DNA of 38,239 nt, taken from assembly GCA_003640385.1 (NCBI GenBank), contig RCAB01000561.1, forward strand, positions 1 to 38,239, in the 5' to 3' direction. This document shows positions 1 to 12,257 of this stretch, piece by piece. The notes under the pieces are model-generated. The model had not been told where the DNA came from and made no database searches. It saw nothing but the letters and a program-made list of their open reading frames with translations. Every line of letters begins with the position of its first letter. The first letter of the stretch is position 1. The DNA comes from Setaria digitata (taxonomy: Eukaryota > Nematoda > Chromadorea > Rhabditida > Setariidae). The position numbers were made by a program, and so were the translations under genes.

Positions 1-42
1 AAAAAAAAAATACAAAAATGAAAAGCAAATGAAATGGAAACT

Positions 43-3000
43 TTAAATATATTGTTCATAAGCACAACACAAACCCGGAGCAGGAGAATTACCCGGCATT
101 ACCGCAGATGGTTGTTGCTGGAAAACATTCTGAGCGAATGGATTGGTCGGATCTAAAGCTATTGCTTGTGTAGTATTAACGGGAGCACCAGCTCCGTATC
201 CTGAAGGAGCTGCAGTTCCACTAGCGGCCGGCATAGGATCAAATAAACTTAGAAGATCATCACTAGGCTTCCCAGACCGACCCGTACTACCTGCTGCTGA
301 CTGAGCTGCAGCGAATGGATTAAAAGAATGTCCTCCCATATCAATTCCTGACGAACCTGCTGCTGCTTGTCTTTTCCGCTGTTCCTGAAGAAAAAAAAAC
401 TAAAACTACATTGGTTTATTGAAATTTAAATGATAAATATTTTAGACTCACTTCTGGTACCAGGTACTTAGATATGAGGAAATAGCCCGGAGATGGATCA
501 TCAAATATGAAGAAAATTATTATCTCAGAAGAATCAACACATTTAAAAAAAATCAACACATTTAAAAAAAAAAAAAAAAAATTAAAACTAATCAACAAAT
601 AAACCTCAAATAATCGCAGTCGCTCCTTCTCTTCTTCCAAGTATTTTTGCTTTGTCGAATCATCAATTGCTCCTGTTTGTGCAGAGGGAAATAATGGTGC
701 TGATTGCGTCATTGCTGCAGTAAACTGCTCCTGCAAAAGCGAAATTATCATAAAATTTATAAATACATAAATAACAACCTTCTTTTTTTCGCAACATTTA
801 AAATTGCAAAAATAAATAAATATGACGCTAAAGTTTAATTTCTCATCATATTACTGAAGTAGAAAAAATGAATAAACCTATTAGATACATCTCAATTTTG
901 CTAAAAAACTACAGCAAGCAAATGAATTGAAAAAAAAATGAAAAATAAAAACAAAACAAAAATATATGCACATGATGAGCAGTAGGAGGTGCTCGACCAC
1001 CTTCCAGATAAATTAAGTGCGCTTCTAATGCTTCCAGTAATGAAGCTGGCGCTCGTGTTAAATCTGGTATTTCGGTACGATCAATACCGACAGATTCGGC
1101 TACTTTCAGGAAATTTGCCACTTTATCTAACCTTAGCTGAAATGAAACTTAATTAGTATGAAGTCATATCTCTGATTGCTAATATCAATCGGAGATAAAG
1201 TGTTAATACCGGGCATTCCATATAGTACGTTTTCTGATAACGGGATGCTTATGTATTAATTTCTCAGAGTTTAACAGGATCGTGGACTGCAATATTTTAA
1301 TTATTCCTGTATATTTTTATGTTCTTGATGAATTACAGCATATAATCTCTGCTCTCTAATAGTTTCCGGTCAACCACAAAAATTTTCCTTTAAAATAAAA
1401 AAAGAAAAGGAAAAAAGAAATTAAGATTACTAAAAACGATTTATAGGCATCCAAAGCTTCACGACACTGCTTCTTGTTCATATCGAAGTACTTTTCCAGT
1501 AAATTAATTATGCCATCATTATAACATGCAAATAAGCGAATGAGATCACGAAAAAGAAGGATGAAAGAACAGTTAATAACACCATTATTTAATTCCGCCG
1601 AGGTTACCTGAAATCCAAAAAATAAAGAAATAAAATTGGTGCCAATCCATCATTGTAACATCTGAGGAATTTTAAATCACAAAAAATTTTTGAATTCATT
1701 TTAACATTAGAAAAGATAAGGAAGAAAAATAAATCAATTTCAGGAATGTAGGATGTGAAGTAACGCAAATCGTTCCACTTCCTTAATTTTTACAGGAAAT
1801 CTTAAGTGCAATGATTTTCAATATTTTATATTTCTTCCTTCATTCTCACTCTTTTTCATCTTGGTATGAATATCTTGTAAAAGATAAACATTGAATAAGT
1901 GGGTAGCTGATTAAGTGAGCAAACTAAAATATCTCAAAGTATTCAGATAATCACCACTTTTCCTTCACTCTCTTCACTTTATCCCATATTTATACATTTT
2001 GCTTATTTACCTATCTATTGCTTATTGATTCACATTACATTTAACTAAATTTAATTCACAACATATTCAATTATATACCATTTATTCATTTTAACTACAT
2101 ACTACATATCCATCTACCATTACTTCAAATATCACTTATTTCATCAAAAATAGTTCAGACAAAAAAGATGCTAAAAGTCAAATTTTCAGCATACTACAGT
2201 ACACCTTTCAACACATCTTATTTCCTGCACTAACTCTGAATAATAATGAGGTCCAGTCTAGCAGGCAACGGTAAAAAATATTTAAGAAGTGCGAAAATCG
2301 CATAAATCAGTTGTGCAACAGATTACTCGATAAACACTCACATAATCTGATCATTTCTGGCATTTTAATTCAATTAATAACGCAACATGAGTAATAGAAA
2401 AAAGCTAATTGTAAAACATTTTGAGATAAGTGCTATGCGTGAATTAGGAAGCAAATAATAAGGCCTTTAATTTGCATATAGTACAACTAGTACGATAAAG
2501 CACAGGTATTATGGATAAATTTCTTCCCCAAAAAAAGAAGCTGCATGATGCTAAAAGAAATGCAACCTAAACGAAAAAGGATACTTACTTGAAATTCGAG
2601 AAGAGCATCAATCTGATTTTGCAAAATTGGTAGAGTTTTTAATAACTGAAAAATCCAGAGCAATATTTTAATTTCTCAAGAAAGGTAAAGTTATGTAAAC
2701 ATGAAACTACAAAATTCCCCTTAATTCCAGCTCTTATTTTACCTCAGTTCACTTCAGTTCATTTCAAATCAATTCATATCATTTAGCACCTTAATAAAAA
2801 GAACGTCTCACCTTGTCAGCATTCATCGTTCGTAGAAGGCCATCTTCTCGACCACGTTTCACTTTGCAAAAATCAAAAGCGCATAAACGATATGTGTAGA
2901 TTTTCTCACTGATATATTTTCCATAACGTCGAACATGCTGTGACATGTCATATCCTGAAATAACAATTCCATTATTCATTATGATAATATAAATGAAATT

Positions 3001-5716
3001 TTAACTAAGCAGTGCAGAAAGTTAATTCTTTAGAAGTTAAGGATGGCGAGATCATACATCAAATTACCTGTACCCATTAACTCGGACTATTAAGGAACAA
3101 CACAAAAAATTTAAATTATGCTCAATTTAAATTTTTCATTTTTACTGATGAAAAACCACTTTTGAAGCTTTTCAATGAAAGTTTCTGAATATTTCAAACT
3201 GTTTTCCCTCAAAATTTGGCTAATATTTTTTCGTAATTAACAATGAGTGGGATTCCAAAATAAAAGATGTTTAAAAATAAAAATAATCTTCCCTGCAACT
3301 TAAATTTCTCAAAACTACCCACTAGAAAGAGTATAAAGACCGCCTCCCCTCCTTTAAAATTTTCCGGACCCCTCACCTCTTATTTTTAATAATCCGAGCA
3401 ATATGGAAGAGATAATTCAATGCTATTGTCCCTAATTAAAGCCAAGAGCAGTTAAAAAAGCATCGTTAACTTTCTTTTTCTTTCTCTTATTTCGTAAACT
3501 GTTTTTCTATTTACAACAATTGTAGCTGTAACATTACTATTATTAAGAGCAACATGTTCTACAACTTGCGGAAGTCTTCAAAACTAATCTTGCAGACATC
3601 TACTTTATTTAATTTACCATTTAGTTGGGCTTTTCATTTGCGAACCTTTTGATTTCCCAGTAAATGACATATACGTTCCGATTACTTCAGAAATTATATG
3701 AAAGATGATTTTCACTGAGACAGCAAGAAAAAAAAGGAAATATCGAAAACAAAACCCATTTATCAGAAAAATTCCATTCAAATAAAAAATTGCAAGAGAT
3801 ATGCCCAAAGTATCTGGTTCTGTGCATAATTAGAGGTAATAATATTCCAAGAACAAAAGAAAAAATGGCAAATTTATTGATATTCATTTACCAACAAGAA
3901 CCGAATCCGGGGATGCCCAGTGTTTCGTTGACGAACGCGTATAATCCATGGATGAATGACCTGACGTGTTCGTTACTTTTAAACTCAGTATAAGACTTTC
4001 TTTTTCTTTTTTTTGCTTTACTGGAAGGAAGGATAAAAATGCTAGTAAAAAGAGATACTAAAAAAAAGAAAAGAAACAATTATGAATTGCTATGGAAGTG
4101 AATGGTACCAACAAACAAAAAAAAAGAAAAAACATGAAGGCATGATTACTCGGAAACAGAACATTTTCACAATGAAAATTTAAAAGTTCAACTTTTATTT
4201 ATGCAGAAGTATTGCAAAATGGAATTGAGAAGTTGAAATGTTTCAACTGAAATGCTAAATTCTTCAATGCATTAACAGCAAGACGTTATGCTTCTTGATT
4301 TATGATGAGGTAATTATATTTTAAATGAGATCTACTCCTTTTTTCAAGCTAATCACCACCATATATCATTACACCTCATCATTCTGACGATGATTAAGAC
4401 AATAGAGGACGAAAAATATTTATATGTCAAAAATAACACCTACCTTGAGCGGAATTCTTGTCCAAAAAACTGCCCAGATTAAATGTCGTATTGCAGGATG
4501 CAAGATATTGCGAAAATCGCTGAAAAAGTTGGAGAACAATTTGTCAGTATGCGAATATTTCATATAAATTTAAGGTAGAATCCTCAGACTACCATCAAGT
4601 TTTACATATATTTAAGAAGAAGGTACAAAAGCAAAGTAATAATAGATATGATAAAATTAAAACTTACTATAAATATGCATTTTAAAAGTAAAGCACTATA
4701 TCACCAGCGTTTTAATGCTAATTTAAAACAAATTTCTTAAAGATAAAATACTCTACTAAAACGAATTCTAATTTTTTCTTACTCAAACAAGTATGCGTTA
4801 CAACAACCAAAGTTTTCTTAATTTCTAAAAATTTTTTTCCAAAAAGAAAAAAATAATAATTAAATGCAATCTAAGAATAAATGATATATTCAGAGAATTA
4901 ACTGGATTCCGTTTGAAAATATAAAACAAATTACTTCGTTTCCATAACACATTATGTTATGGATAGTGATAAGCGCCTTATAAACAACTGTCCAATTGGG
5001 ATTTTGAGTTCGTTCAATTAACAAATTAGCCATAGATGGAATCGAAACATTTGGCTCCTGCGTACAGTGTAGCAGATCTATAAAAATCGAGTCCGATTTA
5101 TTTTTTAAAATTATTACTTTAGAAGTAAGAAGTACTTAAAATAGGCGAAAATTAAGAGTTAACTGCTTGTATCCGTGCTTTTTATTGCAGCTTTCTGATT
5201 TTTTGATCCAAGATTACTTAGCAAATAAAACAACATAAGTATTTCAGAAATTATCCATTTTCCCTCAAAAATTTTCATGCTATAGAATTGACAGTAAAAT
5301 TTAGTTGACAATAAAAAAGAGAAGAACACCTGAATGAAGAGTCTCGATGTTTAAGTTGAATTAAACAAGTATTAATGAACAGTAAAATATTCTCCTCAAA
5401 AACAAGAAAAAAAAAGAGGTAAGATATGAACAAACAAATTACAAAAAAAAAAGCCACAACTGAAATTCAAAATTACTCGTCCTAATCAAGTTCCAAATTC
5501 TTCACATTAATTTTAAATACACAAACTACACTGGTACTTACAATCTAAGTGCTTCCTTTTTGGTGCCATTAGTTCTTCCGTTGTTGCTTTACAAATTGTT
5601 TTGCCCAACTGACTACCGGCTAACGAATGTTTTGCAGCTGTAAGCCGATCGGTAATCGTTTGTCCACCCGTTGTAAATGGCATCGGTTGATGTAATGCTT
5701 TCTCGATTGTTTGCAT
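43..5716 (-). CDS. unc-11: UNC-11, AP180/CALM clathrin assembly protein (9 exons, 3' end uncertain)
   Basis: Exons on the minus strand are 5716-5542, 5077-4935, 4519-4444, 2954-2812, 2645-2589, 1607-1431, 1136-972, 730-605 and 384-43. All junctions are GT/AG with consistent phases, giving about 467 residues. Residues about 18-290 form an ANTH domain. The PI(4,5)P2-binding signature of the family is visible as K43, K53, K55 and H56. The tail carries two NPF motifs (376-378, 435-437), a clathrin-box/DLL-like DLLSLFDP (397-404) and runs of Ala/Gln/Pro, as in AP180 tails. The family binds the plasma membrane and recruits clathrin and AP-2; in C. elegans UNC-11 sizes synaptic vesicles and retrieves synaptobrevin. 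The start [10 protein letters not shown] matches the nematode orthologue as I remember it. The frame reaches a stop at 43, but a plausible donor (GTTTGT) at 74 is followed by pyrimidine-rich sequence, so further exons may lie beyond the window. Identification is firm; the C-terminus is not. Confidence 0.93.
452..523 (-). other. unc-11: Candidate second cassette exon of unc-11
   Basis: A 72-base in-frame segment lies between exons 8 and 9 on the minus strand. It ends in a strong donor (GAA|GTGAGT) and follows a weaker acceptor (TTCTGAG). It is phase 0 on both sides, so inclusion would add 24 residues containing [18 protein letters not shown] between the ANTH domain and the NPF-containing tail. 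No stop interrupts the frame from exon 8 through it. It could equally be a chance open stretch beside a good donor. Confidence 0.3.
3892..3960 (-). other. unc-11: Candidate in-frame cassette exon of unc-11 (ANTH loop)
   Basis: Within the 1.5-kb intron between unc-11 exons 3 and 4 there is a 69-base stretch bounded by CAG (3' splice site) and GTAAAT (5' splice site) on the minus strand. It fits phase 1 on both sides, so inclusion adds 23 residues and keeps the frame. The segment reads [20 protein letters not shown] in its core. It is clearly richer in G+C and CpG than the surrounding intron. An alternative acceptor 15 bases upstream (TTTAAAAG) is also in frame. The insertion point, just before YDMSQHV, is a loop where insect AP180 proteins carry extra residues. 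The acceptor lacks a good pyrimidine tract, so it may be regulated or not real. Confidence 0.4.
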
Positions 5717-7347
5717 TTTCGTTCTTCCTTTCTTTTTTGTTTTTTTTTCTTTTCGTTTTTTTTTTGCGATTTTTCAAAATTTCTTAACCAATTTCCTTTT
5801 TTGTTTTAACGATGAGTGGGAAAAGGAGACTTTAAGATCTGCGCTGAAACAAAAAAAAAAAAGCAAATATAGCAAAAAGTATAAATGCGCAAAACAGTTA
5901 CTAATACAGCGGAAAAGTTTTCGAAAAAATCTTGAAATAGACCATTTTATATCGAAAGAAATTAATTTACAAAAAAGAAAAAAAAAGGGAAAGGAAAAAA
6001 CAACAACGTGCATCAGATGATTAAAGTGTGTAAAACATAACATATATTTCGTAATGTAAATATAGTAAATAATCAAAATATATATAAATATTTAATAATG
6101 TAAATAAACACCTGTAATTCTAAATAATTAAAAAAAAAATAATCAAAGCAAATAAAAAAAGCAAACCATGCAAACAAAAACAAAAAAAAAAAAAAAAAAG
6201 GATATCGAGATGAAGCACCGATCGGAAGAGTAACCGTCAAGCAATGTGAAAAGAAAAACAAAGTGAAACATGAACATTGTATTTATTTTAAAATGATATG
6301 AATCCTAGCTAAATGACTCTAATTTCCATATCATTCTCATTCATTTTTTTTAACATTATATCTTTACCACTTAGGATGAATTAATTCATTCGAACTTACT
6401 TCGCTGAAATTTTACGAACAGAAAATGTTAGACTTTAAGTTTTATCAAAGTAATTATACCGGATAAACATCAAGTTTTGAATAGATTAATTTGCAAATGC
6501 GATACTTCAATAATGTAATCGAAAGATTAAAAAAAATAATAGTAATAGTCTGGAAATATATTCAACTGAGAAAGTCTGCTGCTCTATGTTTCAAGCATTT
6601 CGACTTTTAAGAATTCAATTTCCTGTTAATCGGAATCTACCGGTTATCTCGGAAGGTCGAGGGCGGAAAAAAAAAATGAACAATCAGAGTGTCTTTCGGC
6701 AAATACCGATCTATTTAAGAATAAAGAATATTTCAGTCAAATTTCAAACATATTTATTCACATAAAAGAAAAAAGAAAAATCCTACTAAACATCGCACAG
6801 TGAAACTATTTGAAACTGAAAATAGCAAAGCAGAAATTCAAAAAAAAAAAAAAAAAAAAAAAAGGGGACAATGCTAAAAAAGGACTTGAGCAGTGAAATT
6901 AAATTAAAAATTAAATCGAAAATATGAAATTAAAGTGAAGAATTAGTAAAAATGAAGAAAATATTCCATGATACAAGAGCGCCTTTCAACGAGTGTAACA
7001 AACAATCGCAACTCAAACACAAACCAACGCTAGAATATTTCATTTTTAACTCATTTTCATTTCAAATTTCAGCAATTAAAAGTTATCAAAATGTTTTCTA
7101 ATTAATTTTAATCCTTTAAAAACAAACAAACAAAAAAATAAATTGAATAATTCTCAATTTTTCTTGCAGAAAAAAAAAATTTCAAAATTTCTCCTAGTTA
7201 ATTTTAAAAATTAGCTTAAAATAATGCAGAAAAAAAAAAAAAAAAAAAAAAACATATATATAGCAAAAATTTTTGGGAAAATAAAGGAAGAGGGAAAAAA
7301 CGGAACGACCAAGAATGGGTTTTCGGTTGATTCACTCATATTTGAGA
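5717..7347. other. unc-11 upstream region, no gene seen
   Basis: This AT-rich DNA lies immediately 5' of unc-11 and must hold its 5' UTR and at least part of its promoter. Pyrimidine-rich stretches just upstream of the ATG on the plus strand appear as A-rich leader on the minus strand. Poly(A) tracts occur near 6182-6199, 6840-6863 and 7229-7250. The short open frames here are low-complexity and have no splice context. I saw no conserved domain. Confidence 0.5.
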
Positions 7348-7480
7348 GAGTCCTTCTTTTTTTTTTCTTTCTCTTTCTTCACTCACTTTCTCTAGCCAAC
7401 CAAAACACACACACACACACACACACTCTCTTTCTCTATATCTCTCTCTCTCTCTCCCTCTAACCCACTCCTCCCTGTAT
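7348..7480. repeat. Polypyrimidine / (CA)n / (TC)n microsatellite
   Basis: A long strand-asymmetric run contains a T/C-rich stretch, then an uninterrupted CA repeat at about 7404-7426, then TC repeats at about 7427-7456. This is ordinary compound microsatellite sequence; the open frame across it is not coding. Confidence 0.9.
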
Positions 7481-8599
7481 CTCTGTCATCCTCTCATTTT
7501 TCCATAGAATATGTGCAATTCTCTAACAAGGCTCATTATCTTTTTTTCCTCATAGCTTTTTGCTGTTATTTTGTCATTCGTTTCGGATACTGTTCCTCTT
7601 CTAACTTGATCATACATTCTTTCGCATTTCCCTCTCTCTTTCAACAAACGGTTTAATCAATTTTTGTGTGCAACAAAAATTTCCTTCCGGAGATATGATC
7701 AAGAAATTTCAGGATAATATAAACTATCGGATGGTAGAGAAGAATCAATAAACTAGGAAATGATAAGAAAAAGAAAAAAAGAAGACAAGTGTATGTTGGT
7801 AAATTAGTGCATCAGGAATAGTGGTTGATTAGTTTGGACTGAAATATCTTATCTTATCCGAGCAGTTTTGTTGTTCTTCTGTCATAGAAAGAATGAAATG
7901 AGCTTTCAATTCATTCCAGAAAAAGCGAAAAAAGACAAATGAAAAGATCATGTGAACGGAGCAGTAATAAAATGATATTTTTAGATTCGAAAATGACAAT
8001 AACAAATAAATATGATGAAGTTTTCCTTTCTTTCTTTTTTTTTTTTTTTCTTTTTTAGTAAAATTTGTAAAGTTGAATTGAAATTTTCCACTGAATTAAT
8101 TTGAAAAATATCAGTATCATTTTTGAGATGCGACCAATAAAGAAAACAATGAACAACGAGTGCTAAAAAGTGTCAAAAAAAAAAAAAAAAAAAAAAGTGC
8201 CTGAAACGCTTTTTCTTTTGTCATGTCACAGAGTATAAAGGAGAAGGGAAAAGTTGACAATAAAGATTCATAAATCATATTGGAAATGGATTTGAAGTGC
8301 ATTGTTGAGGAAACATAAAATGGCCTCGATGAGTTTAGTTAGCTATATGAGGAATGGAAATTTGAAATCCATTGGATAAGACATAAGACACAAAAGTATT
8401 GAACATTTCAAAACATTATCTCAGTAAAAGTCAGAGCCTAGAGAGCCTAGTAATGTTGCTGAAAATATTAGGCCATATTAACGATCAACAACTATAGTAA
8501 TGTTAGAGAAGTATAGCAGGAGAAAAATGGATGAATGAAATGAGTCGAAGCTTTCCAATAACATCATACAGATAGCAATCTTTTTAAAAGAGCAAAATT

Positions 8600-8832
8600 G
8601 AAAATCGATAAAGATGAAAATGGAATAGGAAAGAAATGGAATGAAATTAAAATGAAAAGGAATGGGAATGGAAAAGAGAAAGAACGAAGTGCAACTAAAA
8701 TGAAACAGAAGAGAAATGAACTGGGATTATACGGAATGGAATAAGAATTAATGGTAATGGAAAACCGAAGTGGAAATGGAATAGAATCGAATGAGAATTG
8801 AACAGGAATAGAAATGGAAATGGAGGAGAAGA
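8600..8832. repeat. Degenerate GGAAT-type purine-rich repeat
   Basis: The plus strand is almost pure purine plus T for about 230 bases, with many imperfect copies of GGAAT, GGAATGGAA and GGAAATGGAA. It looks like a decayed short-unit tandem array. The minus-strand open frame through it is Ser/Phe/Ile-rich low-complexity sequence and is not credible as a protein. Confidence 0.75.
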
Positions 8833-8913
8833 GGTGTGATGCTATTAGTACCATTTCCAGCACTGAGGCATAAAATTATTTCAAATAATCGGATAATGCT
8901 AAAGGTAGACTGG

Positions 8914-8950
8914 TAGAGAGAGGGAGAGAGAGAGAGAGAGAGAGAGAAAG
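8914..8950. repeat. (GA)n microsatellite
   Basis: A near-perfect GA repeat with one GGG interruption. Confidence 0.95.
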
Positions 8951-9354
8951 GGGAAAGAAGACGAGTTCAAAAGTTTTTGCTTACTTCAAAAAAAAATTCA
9001 CATTTTGAAGTGGAGAATAGGAAGTGCTGATGATGATGATAATAGTTAGTAAATTAACACTCAGTAAGCTTAACTAATTAATTAATCAGGCCTACTTTAT
9101 TAAATTGTTTCATTATTTGCAAAAAAAGAAAACTCCATAAAATTGTTAACTGCTAGCAAATTAATTAATTTTCATTATTTATGAAACTATTTTACTCACA
9201 AATAAGTTCAATTTAATCAGTTTATTTATCAGTTGTTGAAGTCACCACTAAGTAACTAAGTGAAATGATATTTCTCAGATCAGTTAATTAGCAAAATATC
9301 AGATAGAGTAAGAAAAGAGGAAAATTAACTGATTATTCTTTCTGAAATAGAGGA

Positions 9355-9404
9355 AAAGGAGAGAAAGAGAGAAAGAGCGAGAGAGAGAGCGAGAGAGAGA
9401 GAGA
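9355..9404. repeat. Imperfect (GA)n microsatellite
   Basis: GA repeats are interrupted by GAAAGA and GAGC units. This is the second GA array within 500 bases. Confidence 0.9.
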
Positions 9405-9741
9405 GGAACAATAAATTTAAAATTAAAAATGAAAACGAAATTTTTTTTCTCTTTAAGTCTTGAATTTATTACCTTTCTGTGTTCTCTCTTTCTTTCTTTT
9501 TCCTTATAACACAGCAAAAAATATTAATTTAAAATGATTTCATTAAATTCGTTTTCGAATAATAATAATATGAGATGAAAAATAAAACAAAAGAAAGAGA
9601 GAGGAGGAATATCTTATCAATGAATAAAAATTTTAAAAATACTAAAGGCACTGATAAAACAAAGGAATTACTGCGTGTTAGGAGAATTGATGCAGTAGTG
9701 CAAGAATTAAATGAATTCAATTATATATAGTTAATTCATAC

Positions 9742-9945
9742 AAATGCTAAAATAAAATATATAAATTATAATATTTAATAAAAAAAAAATCTATTGTAAT
9801 CTACTGCTAAAAAAAAGACACTAGAATAAATGATTATCCCACAAGTAATTCTCGCATTGATTAAATTCAATTAAATGTATTTCATTCAATTAAAAAAAAA
9901 AACACAGATGCTAAAATAAAATATAGAAATTATAATATTTATATA
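9742..9945. repeat. Direct repeat pair, ~35 bp, spacing ~165 bp
   Basis: The motif ATGCTAAAATAAAATATA, continuing into AAATTATAATATTTA, occurs at about 9744-9778 and again at 9908-9943 with about one mismatch. Related ATTCAATTA sequence lies just before each copy, suggesting an old local tandem duplication. Confidence 0.6.
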
Positions 9946-10122
9946 TTTTATTTTTCATTCTCAATTTTCCGCACATCAAAATTACATTTAAATGTTGTCA
10001 TATTTCGTTTTTAATAATTGAAATAAAAAAAAAAATGAAACGTGAGTGATAATGAAATGCAGTGTACGTCACAGCTCTTTCGTTTTCCAATAGACGTGAA
10101 AAGTGATAAAGTTGCCATAAAA

Positions 10123-10203
10123 ATATTTAAAATTTCATGTAGAAAAATGTTTATTAAAAAATTTTTATAAAAAAAAATTTATTAAACATGAAATTTAAAA
10201 TAT
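10123..10203. repeat. Inverted repeat, 18-bp arms
   Basis: Arms at 10123-10140 and 10186-10203 are reverse complements at 17 of 18 positions, with a 45-base A/T-rich spacer. The very low complexity lowers its significance. Confidence 0.65.
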
Positions 10204-11113
10204 CTCATGATGTTTTCTTAACTGGTACTTAAAATATTTTATATATATGCAGAATTTAAAAAATAAAAACATATATATATATATATAATTAAATTATTTC
10301 ATAAATATTTAAATTCACAAGAAATCCTTCTAAATTAACATACTTGTATAATTGTTTAAATGTCTTTTTTTTTCCTTTTTTTTTTTCATTCATTTTTTTA
10401 ACTTGACATTGAAATTTTAGCGAAATTAATGAGTACGGAAAAAAAAATCTCATTTACTGATTGGAATTATTATCAATTTTTTTTTTTTTTTTGATTATAA
10501 ACACATCAAGAATCAATGCATTTAAAAATAGTCATTAGTATTTTTCGATTCAGGCTAAAGTAATTAGCACTTTATTTTAAACACTGACTATAAATCTGTC
10601 AACAAGCGAGAATATTTCGAATCGATTTCTTTCGCACTCTGCAATAATGAATCTGTGATTTAATTAATTTTTTTACTGATTTGTTTTTTCCTGAAAACAT
10701 CTTAGATTAGAAAATTTTCACAGTTATTAATAAATTTTAAAAAATTAGAAAGTTTTTTTTTTTTTTTACATTTCGAGATATATTTGATAATTAATAAAAA
10801 TTGCATTTCAAAAATTATATTTCTTCATAGGGGAAATATCAAAATTATTTTAGGAGGGCAAAAATATTAATGAATTTTTCGACTTCTTTGTCTTCTTCTT
10901 TTCGATATTTTTAGTTCTCATTTATTCATCTAAAATGTAAACAATTGAAACATTGAAATGCGAGTAAACATTTGAAAATACGGAAATAATCATTTCAGTG
11001 GTGTAAAATGATACTGCGTACCGTAATTTTCAATCACTTTCGATCATATTTTAGTTTTATTTTCAATTCGAGAATGGTATTTGAAAAACAAAAGGGAGTT
11101 CAAAAATCAATTC

Positions 11114-11159
11114 TTATTTTTTTCTTTTTCTATGTTACACATAGAAAAAGAAAAAATAA
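11114..11159. repeat. Tight hairpin, ~21-bp arms, 3-nt loop
   Basis: The sequence to 11135 and that from 11139 are reverse complements over about 21 positions with one bulged T. The core CTATGT/ACATAG is separated only by TAC. Such a near-perfect palindrome can extrude as a cruciform, and it often marks an assembly or replication-slippage inversion. Confidence 0.8.
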
Positions 11160-11160
11160 T

Positions 11161-11706
11161 AAACTGTAAACAGTAAACGGGTAAATATATATATATATAT
11201 TTTTTTTTATACTTTTTTTTAATATATATATATATTTACTAAAATTTTATTTTTTATTTTGTAATAAAATTGGACCTGATAATATCCCTGCAAAATTTTA
11301 GCTCATAAATATGTTGGAAAAGAAAAAATAATTTTAATCTTACTAATGGATACATAAATAGGATAAAATGGAATAAAGTGGTCTAGGTCTTTTCGTCAAC
11401 CATCATAAATGTAGTAGAATTAATAACTAAATTCAGTATGCCAGTATGTGCAAATAATTCGGGCTTATTACAAGTATTTCAGGCTTGCTACAATTATTTT
11501 AGGCTCGTTAAAACTATTTCAGGTTTGCGTTATTTTCAACATCCATGATGTCAAATGTTTTTCTGTAGCAATTAATATCATAATAAATGATGATAATGCA
11601 TCATGAATGATTGAGAGAGGAAAGGATTTTTAATCGATAAAACAGTAAACAGTAAACAACAAATAGTAAATAAATAAACTGTAAACATTAAACAGGTAAA
11701 TAAATA
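11161..11706. repeat. Dispersed direct repeat, ~30 bp
   Basis: A 30-base element beginning AAACTGTAAAC at 11161-11190 recurs at 11676-11705 with about three differences. Shorter copies of its AACAGTAAAC core occur at 11640-11660. Inside the first copy an AT-rich inverted repeat begins (arms about 11181-11200 and 11222-11239). Confidence 0.55.
11458..11537. repeat. 20-bp tandem repeat, 4 diverged copies
   Basis: Four successive 20-base units start at 11458, 11478, 11498 and 11518, each with the theme TTCAGGCTtg followed by tacAA.TAT. The third copy contains TTTAGGC, but there is no telomere-like array. Confidence 0.75.
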
Positions 11707-12257
11707 AAACTATTTCAGAATACATCCGTCGCAATACTGTAACTCATTAATAAATCATTTCCTGACGTATTCAAAATATCTCTTTTAACCTAGCTTATAT
11801 GAAAAAGAAGTTTAAATTTTAAGTGAATTTTTATTTTATCAGTTGTCAAATGCGCATGTACTAAAAAAAAAGAAAAAAGAGAGAAAGAAAGAAAAAAAGA
11901 AAAATTCGTTCCATATATTAAATGTCATCCTTTTTATTGTAGCAAGAAATAAAATATTGTAGAAATTCGAGAAAAACAGAAGTGTAAATTAATCCTTTGA
12001 GAGAGAAATGAAAAGTTAGGTAATTGAAAGAAGGATGAAATTCAATGCAATAAATGTTTCTATATAAAGTATTAAAGAAAAAAAAATTTTTTTTTAAATA
12101 AAATTATAATGAATTTCTTTTCTTTTTTTTTTTTTTTGCGTAAAATTTTGCGTGATGCGTAAATTTTGATGAGTAATATCTTGATAGATTTCATACCTTA
12201 CATGCGTAAGTGACGCAAAAATAACGGTTGATTATGGGGTATTAATCAAATCAAACT

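Noticed and set aside
7224..7463. Plus-strand open frame of 79 codons
   Set aside because: It consists of poly-Lys, poly-Phe and Ser/Leu/His repeats from poly(A), T/C and CA microsatellites.
11498..11510. TTTAGGC resembling the nematode telomere unit TTAGGC
   Set aside because: A single occurrence inside a 20-bp tandem repeat; no array of hexamers is present.
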